A DNA stretch of 64,000 nucleotides from Trichodelitschia bisporula (Eukaryota; Ascomycota; Dothideomycetes; Phaeotrichales; Phaeotrichaceae), in NCBI GenBank assembly GCA_010356995.1, contig ML996689.1, positions 523,228-587,227 on the forward strand, given 5' to 3'. The notes under the pieces are model-generated. The model made no database searches and was not told the origin of the DNA. It saw only the letters and a program-made list of their open reading frames with translations. This document shows positions 56,871 through 64,000 of this stretch, in pieces. Position 1 is the first letter of the stretch, and the number at the start of each line of letters is the position of its first letter. The translations under genes and the position numbers were made by a program.

Positions 56871-57576
56871 CTATGCCAGCATAGGTTCTGGTTCCGGTTC
56901 CGGCTCCGCCTGCGCTGCTTGTGTCTCCAATTGTTCCCTCGCTCTCCGCTCCCTCCGCTCTTTGGGCGTCTCCTCCCTCTCCAGCGCCTTGGACGGCGCG
57001 TCCGGCAGCTTGTCAATGCCGGCCACCTGGCGCTCCAGTTCAGCCAGCTCGTCCTCAACCTCATCCTCATCCTGATTCGACATGCGCCCCGCCAGCATGT
57101 CACTAACTTCCTGCACGCCATTAGCCCCGCCCAGATTCCCAGAAACACAGCACCAACCTTAGCATATCCCTGCGCCTCCGCCGAATCCTCCAGCAACTTC
57201 TCCACACCCTCAATCCCACCCATCTCCTTATGTATATCCTTCAACACCTTCGTACCCTGTTGCAAGCCGAACAGCACATCCCGCTGCACAAGCGCGAACT
57301 CCACATCCTGCGTCAGCGTCTCAAGGCTCGCAAGCTGCGCATCCGTCTTCGCCAGCAGCGATTCTTGGTATTTCTTCCGGCGGAGCGCGAGAAGCGCCCG
57401 CGCCTTGTCGTTGCGTCGCAGGCATTCGCGCGCGATTTCGGTTTCGCGGGAGGTGAGGACGGTGATGCGTTTTTGGTATTGCTGGAGGCGGTCGCGTTGG
57501 TAAGGTAGGGTGAGGAGGGGGGTGGAGGTTACTTGTCCTGCGCGGAGATCTTGTGCGAACTGTTGGACTGGCCCAT
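56871..57576 (-). CDS. VPS20: ESCRT-III subunit Vps20/CHMP6, anomalous N-terminal junction
   Basis: N-terminus from the ATG at 57576: MGQSNSSHKISAQDK, with Gly2 suited to myristoylation as in Vps20. The core lies in a different phase: QRDRLQQYQKRITVLTSRET, ARECLRRNDKARALLALRRK, KYQESLLAKTDAQLASLETL, FALVQRDVLFGLQQGT. A 47-nt intron (57157-57111) leads to the acidic C-terminus EVSDMLAGRMSNQDEDEVED ending in EPMLA. Vps20 nucleates Snf7 filaments on endosomes for multivesicular-body formation. The joint between the two N-terminal parts is odd: after K15 the first frame meets a stop, only ~32 nt separate it from the QRDRLQ codons, and no AG acceptor lies between. A small deletion, an assembly error near a six-G run at ~57522, or an unusual splice are possible. 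Otherwise conserved along its length. Confidence 0.85.
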
Positions 57577-57819
57577 GGTGTGTTGAGTGAGGAGGGCGCG
57601 TGCCTGCAGCTGCGTTGGAGGCTACTGGCACATGCGGATAGCTCGAGTGAAGCAATCGATAAGAGATGCGCTAGCCTGGATGTGGGGGACCCATGCTTCG
57701 ATGAGGCCAGCTTTGACCACTCGGGAAATCATTTTTCCCGCTCAAAGGACATCAAATTGAAGAAAAGTTGAAGCTTTTTATACCGCGAATTCACGATCCG
57801 TCATTCCCCACTATACACC
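57577..57819. promoter_or_regulatory. 243-bp divergent promoter, VPS20 and RIX7
   Basis: Two housekeeping genes start 243 bp apart on opposite strands. A GAAAAGTTGAAGCTTTTTATACC stretch at about 57762-57784 includes TTTTTATA, a plausible TATA-like element for the RIX7 side. Confidence 0.55.
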
Positions 57820-60006
57820 ATGGCCCCGGTCAAGGTTCGCCCGAGAGTAACACTCCAGCAGGGTTTGGATAAGGAAGTCTTCCAGGTCGTCCGCAAGCTC
57901 CAGGATGAAAACGAGGATGAGCGCATCTCAATCGACTCCATCATGACCTACATCCAATCCTCCAACTCGTCCCTCAAGCGCAAGCCCAAAGCCATGCTCT
58001 ACAAAAGCGCCGAGCGCGTCCTAGACGTCCTCCGCGAAGACCAGAGCGACTCCGAAGCCGCCCTCGAAGAAAAAGAACCCGCAGACCTCCCCGACCGCCC
58101 CGTGAACTTCATGAACAAAAGCATCACGCGCGAATGGGCCGCGAAGGGCGCCATAACACCCGGCACCGGAACCTCCACCCCGAAGGAAAAGGACGAATCC
58201 CCAAAAAAGCGTGAGCCCCGCCAGATGAACGGCGAACCCGCGCGCAAGAAGCGCCGCACAGAAGTCGATCGCTCCCCACCGACATCCATCCGCCTCGCCG
58301 ATATCGGCGGCGTCGACGCCGTAAAGCAAGTCCTGAAGAAGCACCTCGTGCTGCCCCTCCTCTGCCCGGAAGAGTACGTCAAGCGACGCATCGGCATCCC
58401 CCGCGGTATCCTTCTCCACGGCCCGCCCGGCTGCGGCAAAACCGTGCTCTCCAAAGCCTTCGCCGCCGCCCTCGGCGTCCCCTTCATCGAAATCCAGGGC
58501 CCGGCTATCGTGAGCGGCATGTCCGGCGAATCGGAGCAAAAGATCCGCGAGCACTTCGACGAAGCGCGGCGGCTGGCGCCGTGTCTGCTGTTCATCGATG
58601 AAATCGACGTGATTGCGCCGAAGCGTGACACCGCGCAGAGTCAGATGGAAAAGCGCATCGTGGCTCAGCTGCTTATTTCGATGGATAGTCTGGCCATGGA
58701 GCACAACGACGGCAAGCCCGTCATTGTATTGGCGGCTACAAACAGGCCCGACAGTCTCGACCCCGCCCTGCGCCGCGGCGGCCGCTTCGACACCGAAATC
58801 AACATGGGCGTGCCGAACGAAGCCATGCGCGAAGCCATCCTCCGGGCCCAAACGCGAGACACCCCGCTCGCACCGGACGTCGACTTCGCAACCCTCGCCA
58901 AAATGACGCCCGGCTTCGTAGGCGCCGACCTGCGCGATCTAGTCGGCAAAGCGGGGGAGTGGAGTATGGACCGGTACCGCGCGGCGCTGGAAGCCCAAGC
59001 CGCGGTCCTGGAAGATGGCATGGAGCTCGATGCCCCGATGTCCGCGACCGACGTGTCCATCCTGCGCCTCATCGCGCGCGCGCGCGACGCTGCAGCCCCG
59101 GACCCGCCGGGCTTCGACGACACATCAATCCCCATGGCGGCTTTCCTCGCCGTCCTGCCTTCCATCCAACCCTCCTCCAAGCGTGAAGGCTTCGCCACCA
59201 TCCCCGACACGACGTGGGAAGACATCGGCGCGCTGGGCGCGGTCCGCGAAGAACTAGAAATGGCCATCGTAGCGCCCATCTGCCATCCCGCGCGATACGC
59301 GCGCGTCGGAATCTCCGCCCCAACAGGGGTACTCCTCTGGGGCCCACCGGGATGTGGCAAAACACTCCTCGCCAAAGCCGTAGCGCGGGAAAGCAAAGCG
59401 AATTTCATAAGCGTCAAGGGGCCGGAGCTGCTCAACAAGTACGTCGGCGAATCCGAGCGCGCGATACGGCAGGTCTTCACTCGCGCGCGCAGCTCGGTGC
59501 CCTGCGTGCTCTTCTTCGATGAACTTGACGCCCTGGTGCCCCGGCGCGACGCATCTCTCTCGGAAGCCAGTGCCCGGGTCGTGAATACGTTGCTCACGGA
59601 GCTGGACGGGCTGTCGGGGGCGCGGGAAGGGATCTACGTCGTTGCGGCGACGAATAGGCCCGACACTATCGATCCGGCCATGATGCGGCCGGGCCGGTTG
59701 GAAAGTTTATTGTACATCGGACTGCCGGGGCCGGGCGAGAGGGTGGAGATCTTGCGTGCGCTGTTGAGGAGATCGCCGGTGAACGTTGGGTTCGCGGAGT
59801 TTGCGGCGAGGGACGAATGTGATGGGTTCAGTGGAGCGGATTTGGGTGCGTTGTTGAGGAAGGCGGGGCAGCAGGCGCTTAGACGGGGCGGGGAGGCTGT
59901 GGAGTGGGTTGATTTTGAGAGTGCGGTTGGGAGTGTTAGGAGGAGTGTGTTGGATGTGGGGAAGTATGAGCGCATGCGGGAGAAGTTGGCTAGTATGGTG
60001 TCGTAG
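57820..60006 (+). CDS. RIX7: AAA-type ATPase Rix7/NVL, ribosome assembly
   Basis: Single exon, 728 aa. The N-terminal domain (VFQVVRKLQDENEDERISID) and a Lys/Arg cluster ARKKRRTE suggest nucleolar/nuclear targeting. First ATPase ring: GPPGCGKT 201-208, LLFIDEIDVIAPKRD with Walker B Asp ~260, ATNRPDSLDPALRRGGRFD. Second ring: GPPGCGKT from ~508, VLFFDELDALVPRRD (Asp ~567), ATNRPDTIDPAMMRPGRLE and GFSGADLGALLRKAGQQAL. Both Walker pairs and arginine-finger positions look intact. Rix7 is a Cdc48-like hexamer that pulls assembly factors from pre-60S particles in the nucleolus. The second ring's terminal GRLESLLYIGLP is the expected NVL-type sequence. The length is close to yeast Rix7. Confidence 0.95.
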   Translation: MAPVKVRPRVTLQQGLDKEVFQVVRKLQDENEDERISIDSIMTYIQSSNSSLKRKPKAMLYKSAERVLDVLREDQSDSEAALEEKEPADLPDRPVNFMNKSITREWAAKGAITPGTGTSTPKEKDESPKKREPRQMNGEPARKKRRTEVDRSPPTSIRLADIGGVDAVKQVLKKHLVLPLLCPEEYVKRRIGIPRGILLHGPPGCGKTVLSKAFAAALGVPFIEIQGPAIVSGMSGESEQKIREHFDEARRLAPCLLFIDEIDVIAPKRDTAQSQMEKRIVAQLLISMDSLAMEHNDGKPVIVLAATNRPDSLDPALRRGGRFDTEINMGVPNEAMREAILRAQTRDTPLAPDVDFATLAKMTPGFVGADLRDLVGKAGEWSMDRYRAALEAQAAVLEDGMELDAPMSATDVSILRLIARARDAAAPDPPGFDDTSIPMAAFLAVLPSIQPSSKREGFATIPDTTWEDIGALGAVREELEMAIVAPICHPARYARVGISAPTGVLLWGPPGCGKTLLAKAVARESKANFISVKGPELLNKYVGESERAIRQVFTRARSSVPCVLFFDELDALVPRRDASLSEASARVVNTLLTELDGLSGAREGIYVVAATNRPDTIDPAMMRPGRLESLLYIGLPGPGERVEILRALLRRSPVNVGFAEFAARDECDGFSGADLGALLRKAGQQALRRGGEAVEWVDFESAVGSVRRSVLDVGKYERMREKLASMVS

Positions 60007-60134
60007 ACTGTCAAGGGTATGGGATTATGTTGCGATCGGCACGGCATCATGGCACTGAACAGCACTTTACGGAATTTGGTATGGCAAAGCTGGTGGTGAT
60101 TTTTTCTGTGCTACAAACGTGTCCCTGATCCCGT

Positions 60135-61184
60135 TCACTGCTCAGATGGATTGAAGCCAGATGGGAGGACCTGGTTACTGTACTGAGGTAGGAGATCCGC
60201 GATTCCGAACAGCAACGAGTTCTCATTATACTGCGGGTCCGTGCTGAATATGGTGATACTCGAGACATACTTGGGGCCCATAAGGTGCTTGTGATCGATG
60301 AGCAGCAACGCAACCCCTCTGCCTTGAGGAGTGCCGAGCAATGCCATTCCTTCACTCGAACCCGGCATGTAGGTTTGTTTCCCATTTTCCCACGTGCCAA
60401 CCCTGCCGTGAGCCGCCTCGATTTCTCGGATGACCCGCCGCGTGTCGTCGTCTGCGATGCCATCACGGATGATCCACTGCAGCCTATTTATGTTCCCACC
60501 GCCAAAGGCCTGACCCATCTCGTCCCACATGTACCACACAACATCGCTCCAGTGCGCGATTGGCGGCCATTGCCAAAGTGGAACGGCCGCGGCTGGGTCA
60601 GTGACAGCTCGACCGATAGGCGACATCGAGGCGCCGGCGAAGATGAGTCCAGATTCCCAGTTGAGGATGACGCCGTAGTAAGCCCCCGTGTGGGGGACGT
60701 TGGCTCCGTCCGATGCATTCACCCAATCGTGGGCATGTGCAGCGATAGCACCTACATTCGGAGGATACTCCTTACTCATGCTGAGATCACGACGGAGGCC
60801 ATCGTATTCAGGATCTTCAAAGTTATACTGATTGGGGCCGGGCATGGCAATCTCCCAGCCAAAGGCCTCCATGTCCTGAGCGGTAATGCGAGTATTGGGC
60901 GGCTGGTTGGGGCGATAGGTGTTGCCGCTGTAATAGTAGGCCTCATCGAAGGTGTGAGACAGCATCATGCGATTATACAAGCATCCTCGCGCGATGACAG
61001 CATTGAAATCGAAGTTCTGGCGAGCTCGAAGACTACGATTGAAGGCATTGTGGCGTCCACGGTGCTCATCAGGCGTCTGGTCGTTGAAGTTCAGTGGCTC
61101 CGCAGCAAGAGCATGAGGGATCACGACTTGGGACGTGATGAGGAGAAGAAGGAGGGTGATGAAAAAGCGAAGGGAGGAGGCCAT
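60135..61184 (-). CDS. secreted orphan protein, conserved-looking
   Basis: Single exon, 349 aa from the ATG at 61184 (MASSLRFFITLLLLLITSQV, strong signal peptide, cleavage likely after ALA near residue 27). The rest is soluble with a hydrophobic beta/alpha pattern: NFDFNAVIARGCLYNRMMLS, HTFDEAYYYSGNTYRPNQPP, MEAFGWEIAMPGPNQYNFED, AHAHDWVNASDGANVPHTG, VVWYMWDEMGQAFGGGNINR, YVSSITIFSTDPQYNENSLL. No catalytic motif or known family was recognised. Upstream in-frame codons to 61253 are a leader. Only two cysteines are visible, one in the signal region's wake (RGCLYN), so it is not a small Cys-rich effector. It faces RIX7 tail to tail, 128 bp apart. Confidence 0.75.
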   Translation of the reverse strand: MASSLRFFITLLLLLITSQVVIPHALAAEPLNFNDQTPDEHRGRHNAFNRSLRARQNFDFNAVIARGCLYNRMMLSHTFDEAYYYSGNTYRPNQPPNTRITAQDMEAFGWEIAMPGPNQYNFEDPEYDGLRRDLSMSKEYPPNVGAIAAHAHDWVNASDGANVPHTGAYYGVILNWESGLIFAGASMSPIGRAVTDPAAAVPLWQWPPIAHWSDVVWYMWDEMGQAFGGGNINRLQWIIRDGIADDDTRRVIREIEAAHGRVGTWENGKQTYMPGSSEGMALLGTPQGRGVALLLIDHKHLMGPKYVSSITIFSTDPQYNENSLLFGIADLLPQYSNQVLPSGFNPSEQ

Positions 61185-62979
61185 TGCGCCGAACTTGAAT
61201 GAGTGGTTCAGAAGTTCGAATGGAAGCGGATCTAGAGAGAGACGGTGGCACACTTAGGTGCACTCCGCGGGTGGCGGGGTGGGGGGGGGGGGCAGCAGTG
61301 AGAAGAGGAGGGTGTAGAGGAATGAGAGGATGGGGGGTTTTGGAGGGAGTCCATGGGGTTTTTGTGAATGAAGGCGCTGGGAGCTTACATCATGTGTTGA
61401 GCACGGAAGTTTCCTGGCGAGGAGCAAGGAGCGAGTGATGGTGCTGGCTGTGGGCGAAGGAACGATGGCTGTGTGCGGAGTAAGTGGGAAAGTGCGACAG
61501 ACGAGGCCGGGTGGGTACGATATGCCGTTCGTCATTGCTTTGAAGACTTTAATATCTTCACCACGGATATGGACGGTCAGCACGGCCAGCACGGCCATTG
61601 AAGGAAGGGAAGAGCTCCATTATATCTCAGTCTGAACGCTGAGTATAAATGGAAGCATTCAGCGTCCCACGCATGGGGCCAAACCTTGCCTTACCATATG
61701 CCTCTGGGAAGGATAAGAGTTGGGTGTCCACAGCCTTCACACTCCAAACGCTTGGATCAAAGACGGTGTCTCCTTTGGGATTTGGCTTGTGAATACTTGC
61801 GGGACGGGTCACGGCCGTTCCCGAGTGTCTGATGCCCGCCATGGCGGTATCAATGTCAGAGCCTATAGGTAGTCGATGCAGGACGGGGGAGATGCTCTGA
61901 TACCCTCCCAGGTCCAGGGACTAAAGGCCCACACAATGCCATGCCCTTCGACAGTCACTCCATCTGGCCGTTATATCCAGAAGAGCTGCCGTAGGGTCAA
62001 GGGTTGAGGAACGAGACACTACTAGCGCTTTAGGTGTCTGAGTTCTGACGGTCACTTAACAACACCATAATGCCGTCAACCGTGGTATAGTAGCCAACTG
62101 GTCGGTACCTGATGGTTAGCCTTGTGCTTTCTGTGATTTTATGCTATAATAGTCAGATATAACGAAGATACGATTCGGTTAAAGCATTCTAAGGGGAGTC
62201 AACAAGCCTCGAAATCTAATCCCCATCTCCCCCGAACACCTGATCTTCCCGTTTGATACCTGCAATCGATGCCAACGACTGATGCCAAAAAACGCAACGA
62301 GCAAACTTAGTATGTTGTGTGGACAGGTCAGTGAGCGGCGTCCTCCCTCGAGGATAAATCCAAGCGAAGCAGATGATCAGAAAGGCTTCGGAACGGTGGT
62401 ACGAAGCGGGGATCAAGAAGCCTGCCGTCCTTCCGTCTGGTGCCACTAGAATCGACTATCTCCATCAAAAGCAGGGCAAACCCGTTGTTGAGGCCCCATG
62501 ATGTGCCCGGAAAGGCTGAGGCTGTGACGCTTGTGAGATGGAAATGGGGAATACAAGGTGGAAATGGTGAAATGATGAAAGGCTGATAAGATACGGATAA
62601 AACCAGGACGGAGGCAAGAGTGCCAAATCGTGGGGTCTCGACGTCGGCCAACAAAGATAACTACGTCCACGGGCAAATGATCAGTTTCCAAAGAGAGGGA
62701 AGTGAAAGAGATAGGAAGCGGGAAGACATTGAAGTCGAAGCACCTGAGTCACGTGAATCAAACCTGGCGGCCTTGTCGCCTGAATGGCATCGAATGATTT
62801 CGAGCGCAACTGCTTTCCGCGAAGCCACAACACCAAAGCCGATGCACATCAACAGCCTCACGTTTACATAGCCCGCTGAAACCCCCTCAAAAAAGTCTTG
62901 GGCTAACCACACGGAGCAATTGGCGTATGTCTTCCACCACCCCCACTCCCAAACTAACCCTCTTAGAAGCATCGCAACC
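61185..62979. other. intergenic, includes poly-G tract
   Basis: 1.8 kb between two divergent genes. A run of about 12-13 G lies near 61280. Short frames on either strand (61199-61438, 62216-62654) have no support. The last 100 bases are C/T-rich leader for the gene at 62980. Confidence 0.45.
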
Positions 62980-64000
62980 ATGCGTCCCCTCCACCCAACC
63001 CGCTGTCTCCATACCCTCCGCCCCCTCCACACAGCCGCCCGCCGCGCCATCCCCCGCCCCCCACCCCGCATCGGCTCCGTCCCCAACACAGACGACTTCT
63101 CAGACACACAGATCCGCAACCCCCTCGACTCAATCAACAACAGCACGCGCTGGGCCGCCGAGCGCGCATGGCGTATCCGCCGCATGAAGCTCGCCGGCGC
63201 CGGCGTCGTCCTCTGCGTGCTCATGCAGCTCGGCATCATGTACATGATTAAGTTGGACGACCCGGAGACCATTGCCGCAGGCCGGATGGAAGGGGCGGAC
63301 GAGGGCGCTACGCTGCAGGAGAAGGGCGGGGAGCAAGGGAGGGAGGGTGGGGAAGGGGTAAGCCATATGGTTCAGGGCCTCCTTCCCCGCGACCGCTGCG
63401 ACGAGCTTCCCCGCCCCCCGGCTCAGGTCCCGGATCCTAATGCCGTGCCGACGGGGACGTCGAGCGTGCCGACCTTCCCGCGAACCATCAGCCTCCCCGG
63501 AGCTCGGGGCGGAACGGAAGAATACACGCTGCTGGGACTGGGTATCCGCACGGTCTCTTTCCTCGGTGTGCAGGTCTACGTCATTGGGCACTACATACCG
63601 ACTAGCTCTTTCCGCGTGCTGCGGAAGGTGGTGTCCGCGGCGGCGGGGGTGGACACGCGCAAGGGCGTGCGCGAAGCGATGCTTGATCCTGAGATGTCCA
63701 GCCAGATTTGGAATGCGATAATTGATTCGGGCGTCCCGCTTGCGCTGCGTGTTGTGCCGACAAGAGGTACGGATTGGGGTCACTTGCGCGATGGGTGGGT
63801 GCGCGGGATCGTGGCCCGGGCGAAGGACCTTGCAGCTGCCGGGGACGAGGTGTTTGCGGATGAAGGGTTTGGGGCTGCGATAGGCGACTTTAAAAAGATG
63901 CTGGGTGGAAAGGGGAGCATGCCTAAGGGCGGCGTGATTTACTTAGTCCGCGAGGCGAGGGGTGGGCTGAGGGTGTGGAAGGGCGAGGGCGGCGAGGAGG
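62980..64000 (+). CDS. mitochondrial chalcone-isomerase-like protein, Aim18/Aim46 type, 3' partial
   Basis: Open frame from the ATG at 62980 to the right edge (340 codons, no stop), so the gene is cut by the window. The N-terminus MRPLHPTRCLHTLRPLHTAA is Arg-rich with no acidic residue, a typical mitochondrial presequence. Residues ~77-95 (LAGAGVVLCVLMQLGIMYMI) form one membrane span. The chalcone-isomerase-like domain starts ~190: YTLLGLGIRTVSFLGVQVYV, IGHYIPTSSFRVLRKVVSA, MSSQIWNAIIDSGVPLALRV, VPTRGTDWGHLRDGWVRGIV, then GVIYLVREARGGLRVWKGEG. Aim18 and Aim46 are inner-membrane-associated proteins of this fold in yeast; their activity is unknown, though the fold binds fatty acids or flavonoids elsewhere. 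The gene symbol is left blank because the two paralogues cannot be told apart here. Confidence 0.88.
   Translation, partial: MRPLHPTRCLHTLRPLHTAARRAIPRPPPRIGSVPNTDDFSDTQIRNPLDSINNSTRWAAERAWRIRRMKLAGAGVVLCVLMQLGIMYMIKLDDPETIAAGRMEGADEGATLQEKGGEQGREGGEGVSHMVQGLLPRDRCDELPRPPAQVPDPNAVPTGTSSVPTFPRTISLPGARGGTEEYTLLGLGIRTVSFLGVQVYVIGHYIPTSSFRVLRKVVSAAAGVDTRKGVREAMLDPEMSSQIWNAIIDSGVPLALRVVPTRGTDWGHLRDGWVRGIVARAKDLAAAGDEVFADEGFGAAIGDFKKMLGGKGSMPKGGVIYLVREARGGLRVWKGEGGEE

Noticed and set aside
58021-59597. Long minus frames (276 and 310 codons)
   Set aside because: Antisense shadows of RIX7, whose GC-rich codons suppress stops on the other strand.
62661-63783. Two minus frames of ~200 codons
   Set aside because: Antisense of the Aim18-type gene.

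Overview
The window is nuclear DNA of a filamentous ascomycete, most likely Pezizomycotina; the class cannot be fixed from this sequence. Reasons: short introns (mostly 42-60 nt, donors GTNNGN, branch sites of the CTAAC/CTGAC type, acceptors YAG), fungus-specific families (Zn2Cys6 regulator, HET, DUF6590, fungal CorA-like, NACHT-TPR), a Tad-like LINE remnant, and pyrimidine-rich leaders upstream of start codons. No rRNA, tRNA, CRISPR array or bacterial-type operon was seen. Gene models below were spliced by eye and checked by codon phase; boundaries may be off by a base or so, and untranslated regions are not defined.

Layout. 1-1.6 kb: 5'-truncated LINE reverse transcriptase running off the left edge. 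2.4-3.9 kb: degenerate kinase-like gene. 3.9-8.0 kb: gene-poor. 8.0-8.9 kb: DUF3237 gene split into nine small exons. 10.0-16.3 kb: PhoD-like phosphatase, Fat1-type acyl-CoA synthetase and kinetochore subunit Spc25. 17.8-21.7 kb: coiled-coil/zinc-finger-like locus and a DUF6590 gene. 23.3-33.3 kb: housekeeping block with ubiquitin E1 (Uba1), ribosomal protein eL6, proteasome receptor Rpn13 and a Zn2Cys6 regulator. 34.2-38.8 kb: membrane-anchored PQQ-type beta-propeller and secreted GH114 enzyme. 38.8-41.7 kb: gene-poor.

41.7-56.7 kb looks like an accessory, innate-immunity-like island: a decayed HET-domain gene, a large alpha/beta-hydrolase, a CorA-like membrane protein, a protein joining a nucleoside-phosphorylase domain to a domain I read as STING-like, a secreted S1/P1 nuclease, and a NACHT-TPR receptor. 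The phosphorylase-STING gene and the CorA-like gene are divergent neighbours. This is the most interesting part of the window.

56.8-64 kb returns to housekeeping: ESCRT-III subunit Vps20 and the AAA ATPase Rix7 share a 243-bp divergent promoter, followed by a secreted orphan protein and the start of an Aim18/Aim46-type mitochondrial chalcone-isomerase-like gene that leaves the right edge.

Functional links: Uba1, Rpn13 and eL6/Rix7 belong to ubiquitin-proteasome and ribosome-assembly pathways. The island genes fit sensing of nucleotides or non-self followed by nucleotide depletion or membrane change, but that reading is inference from domain content.
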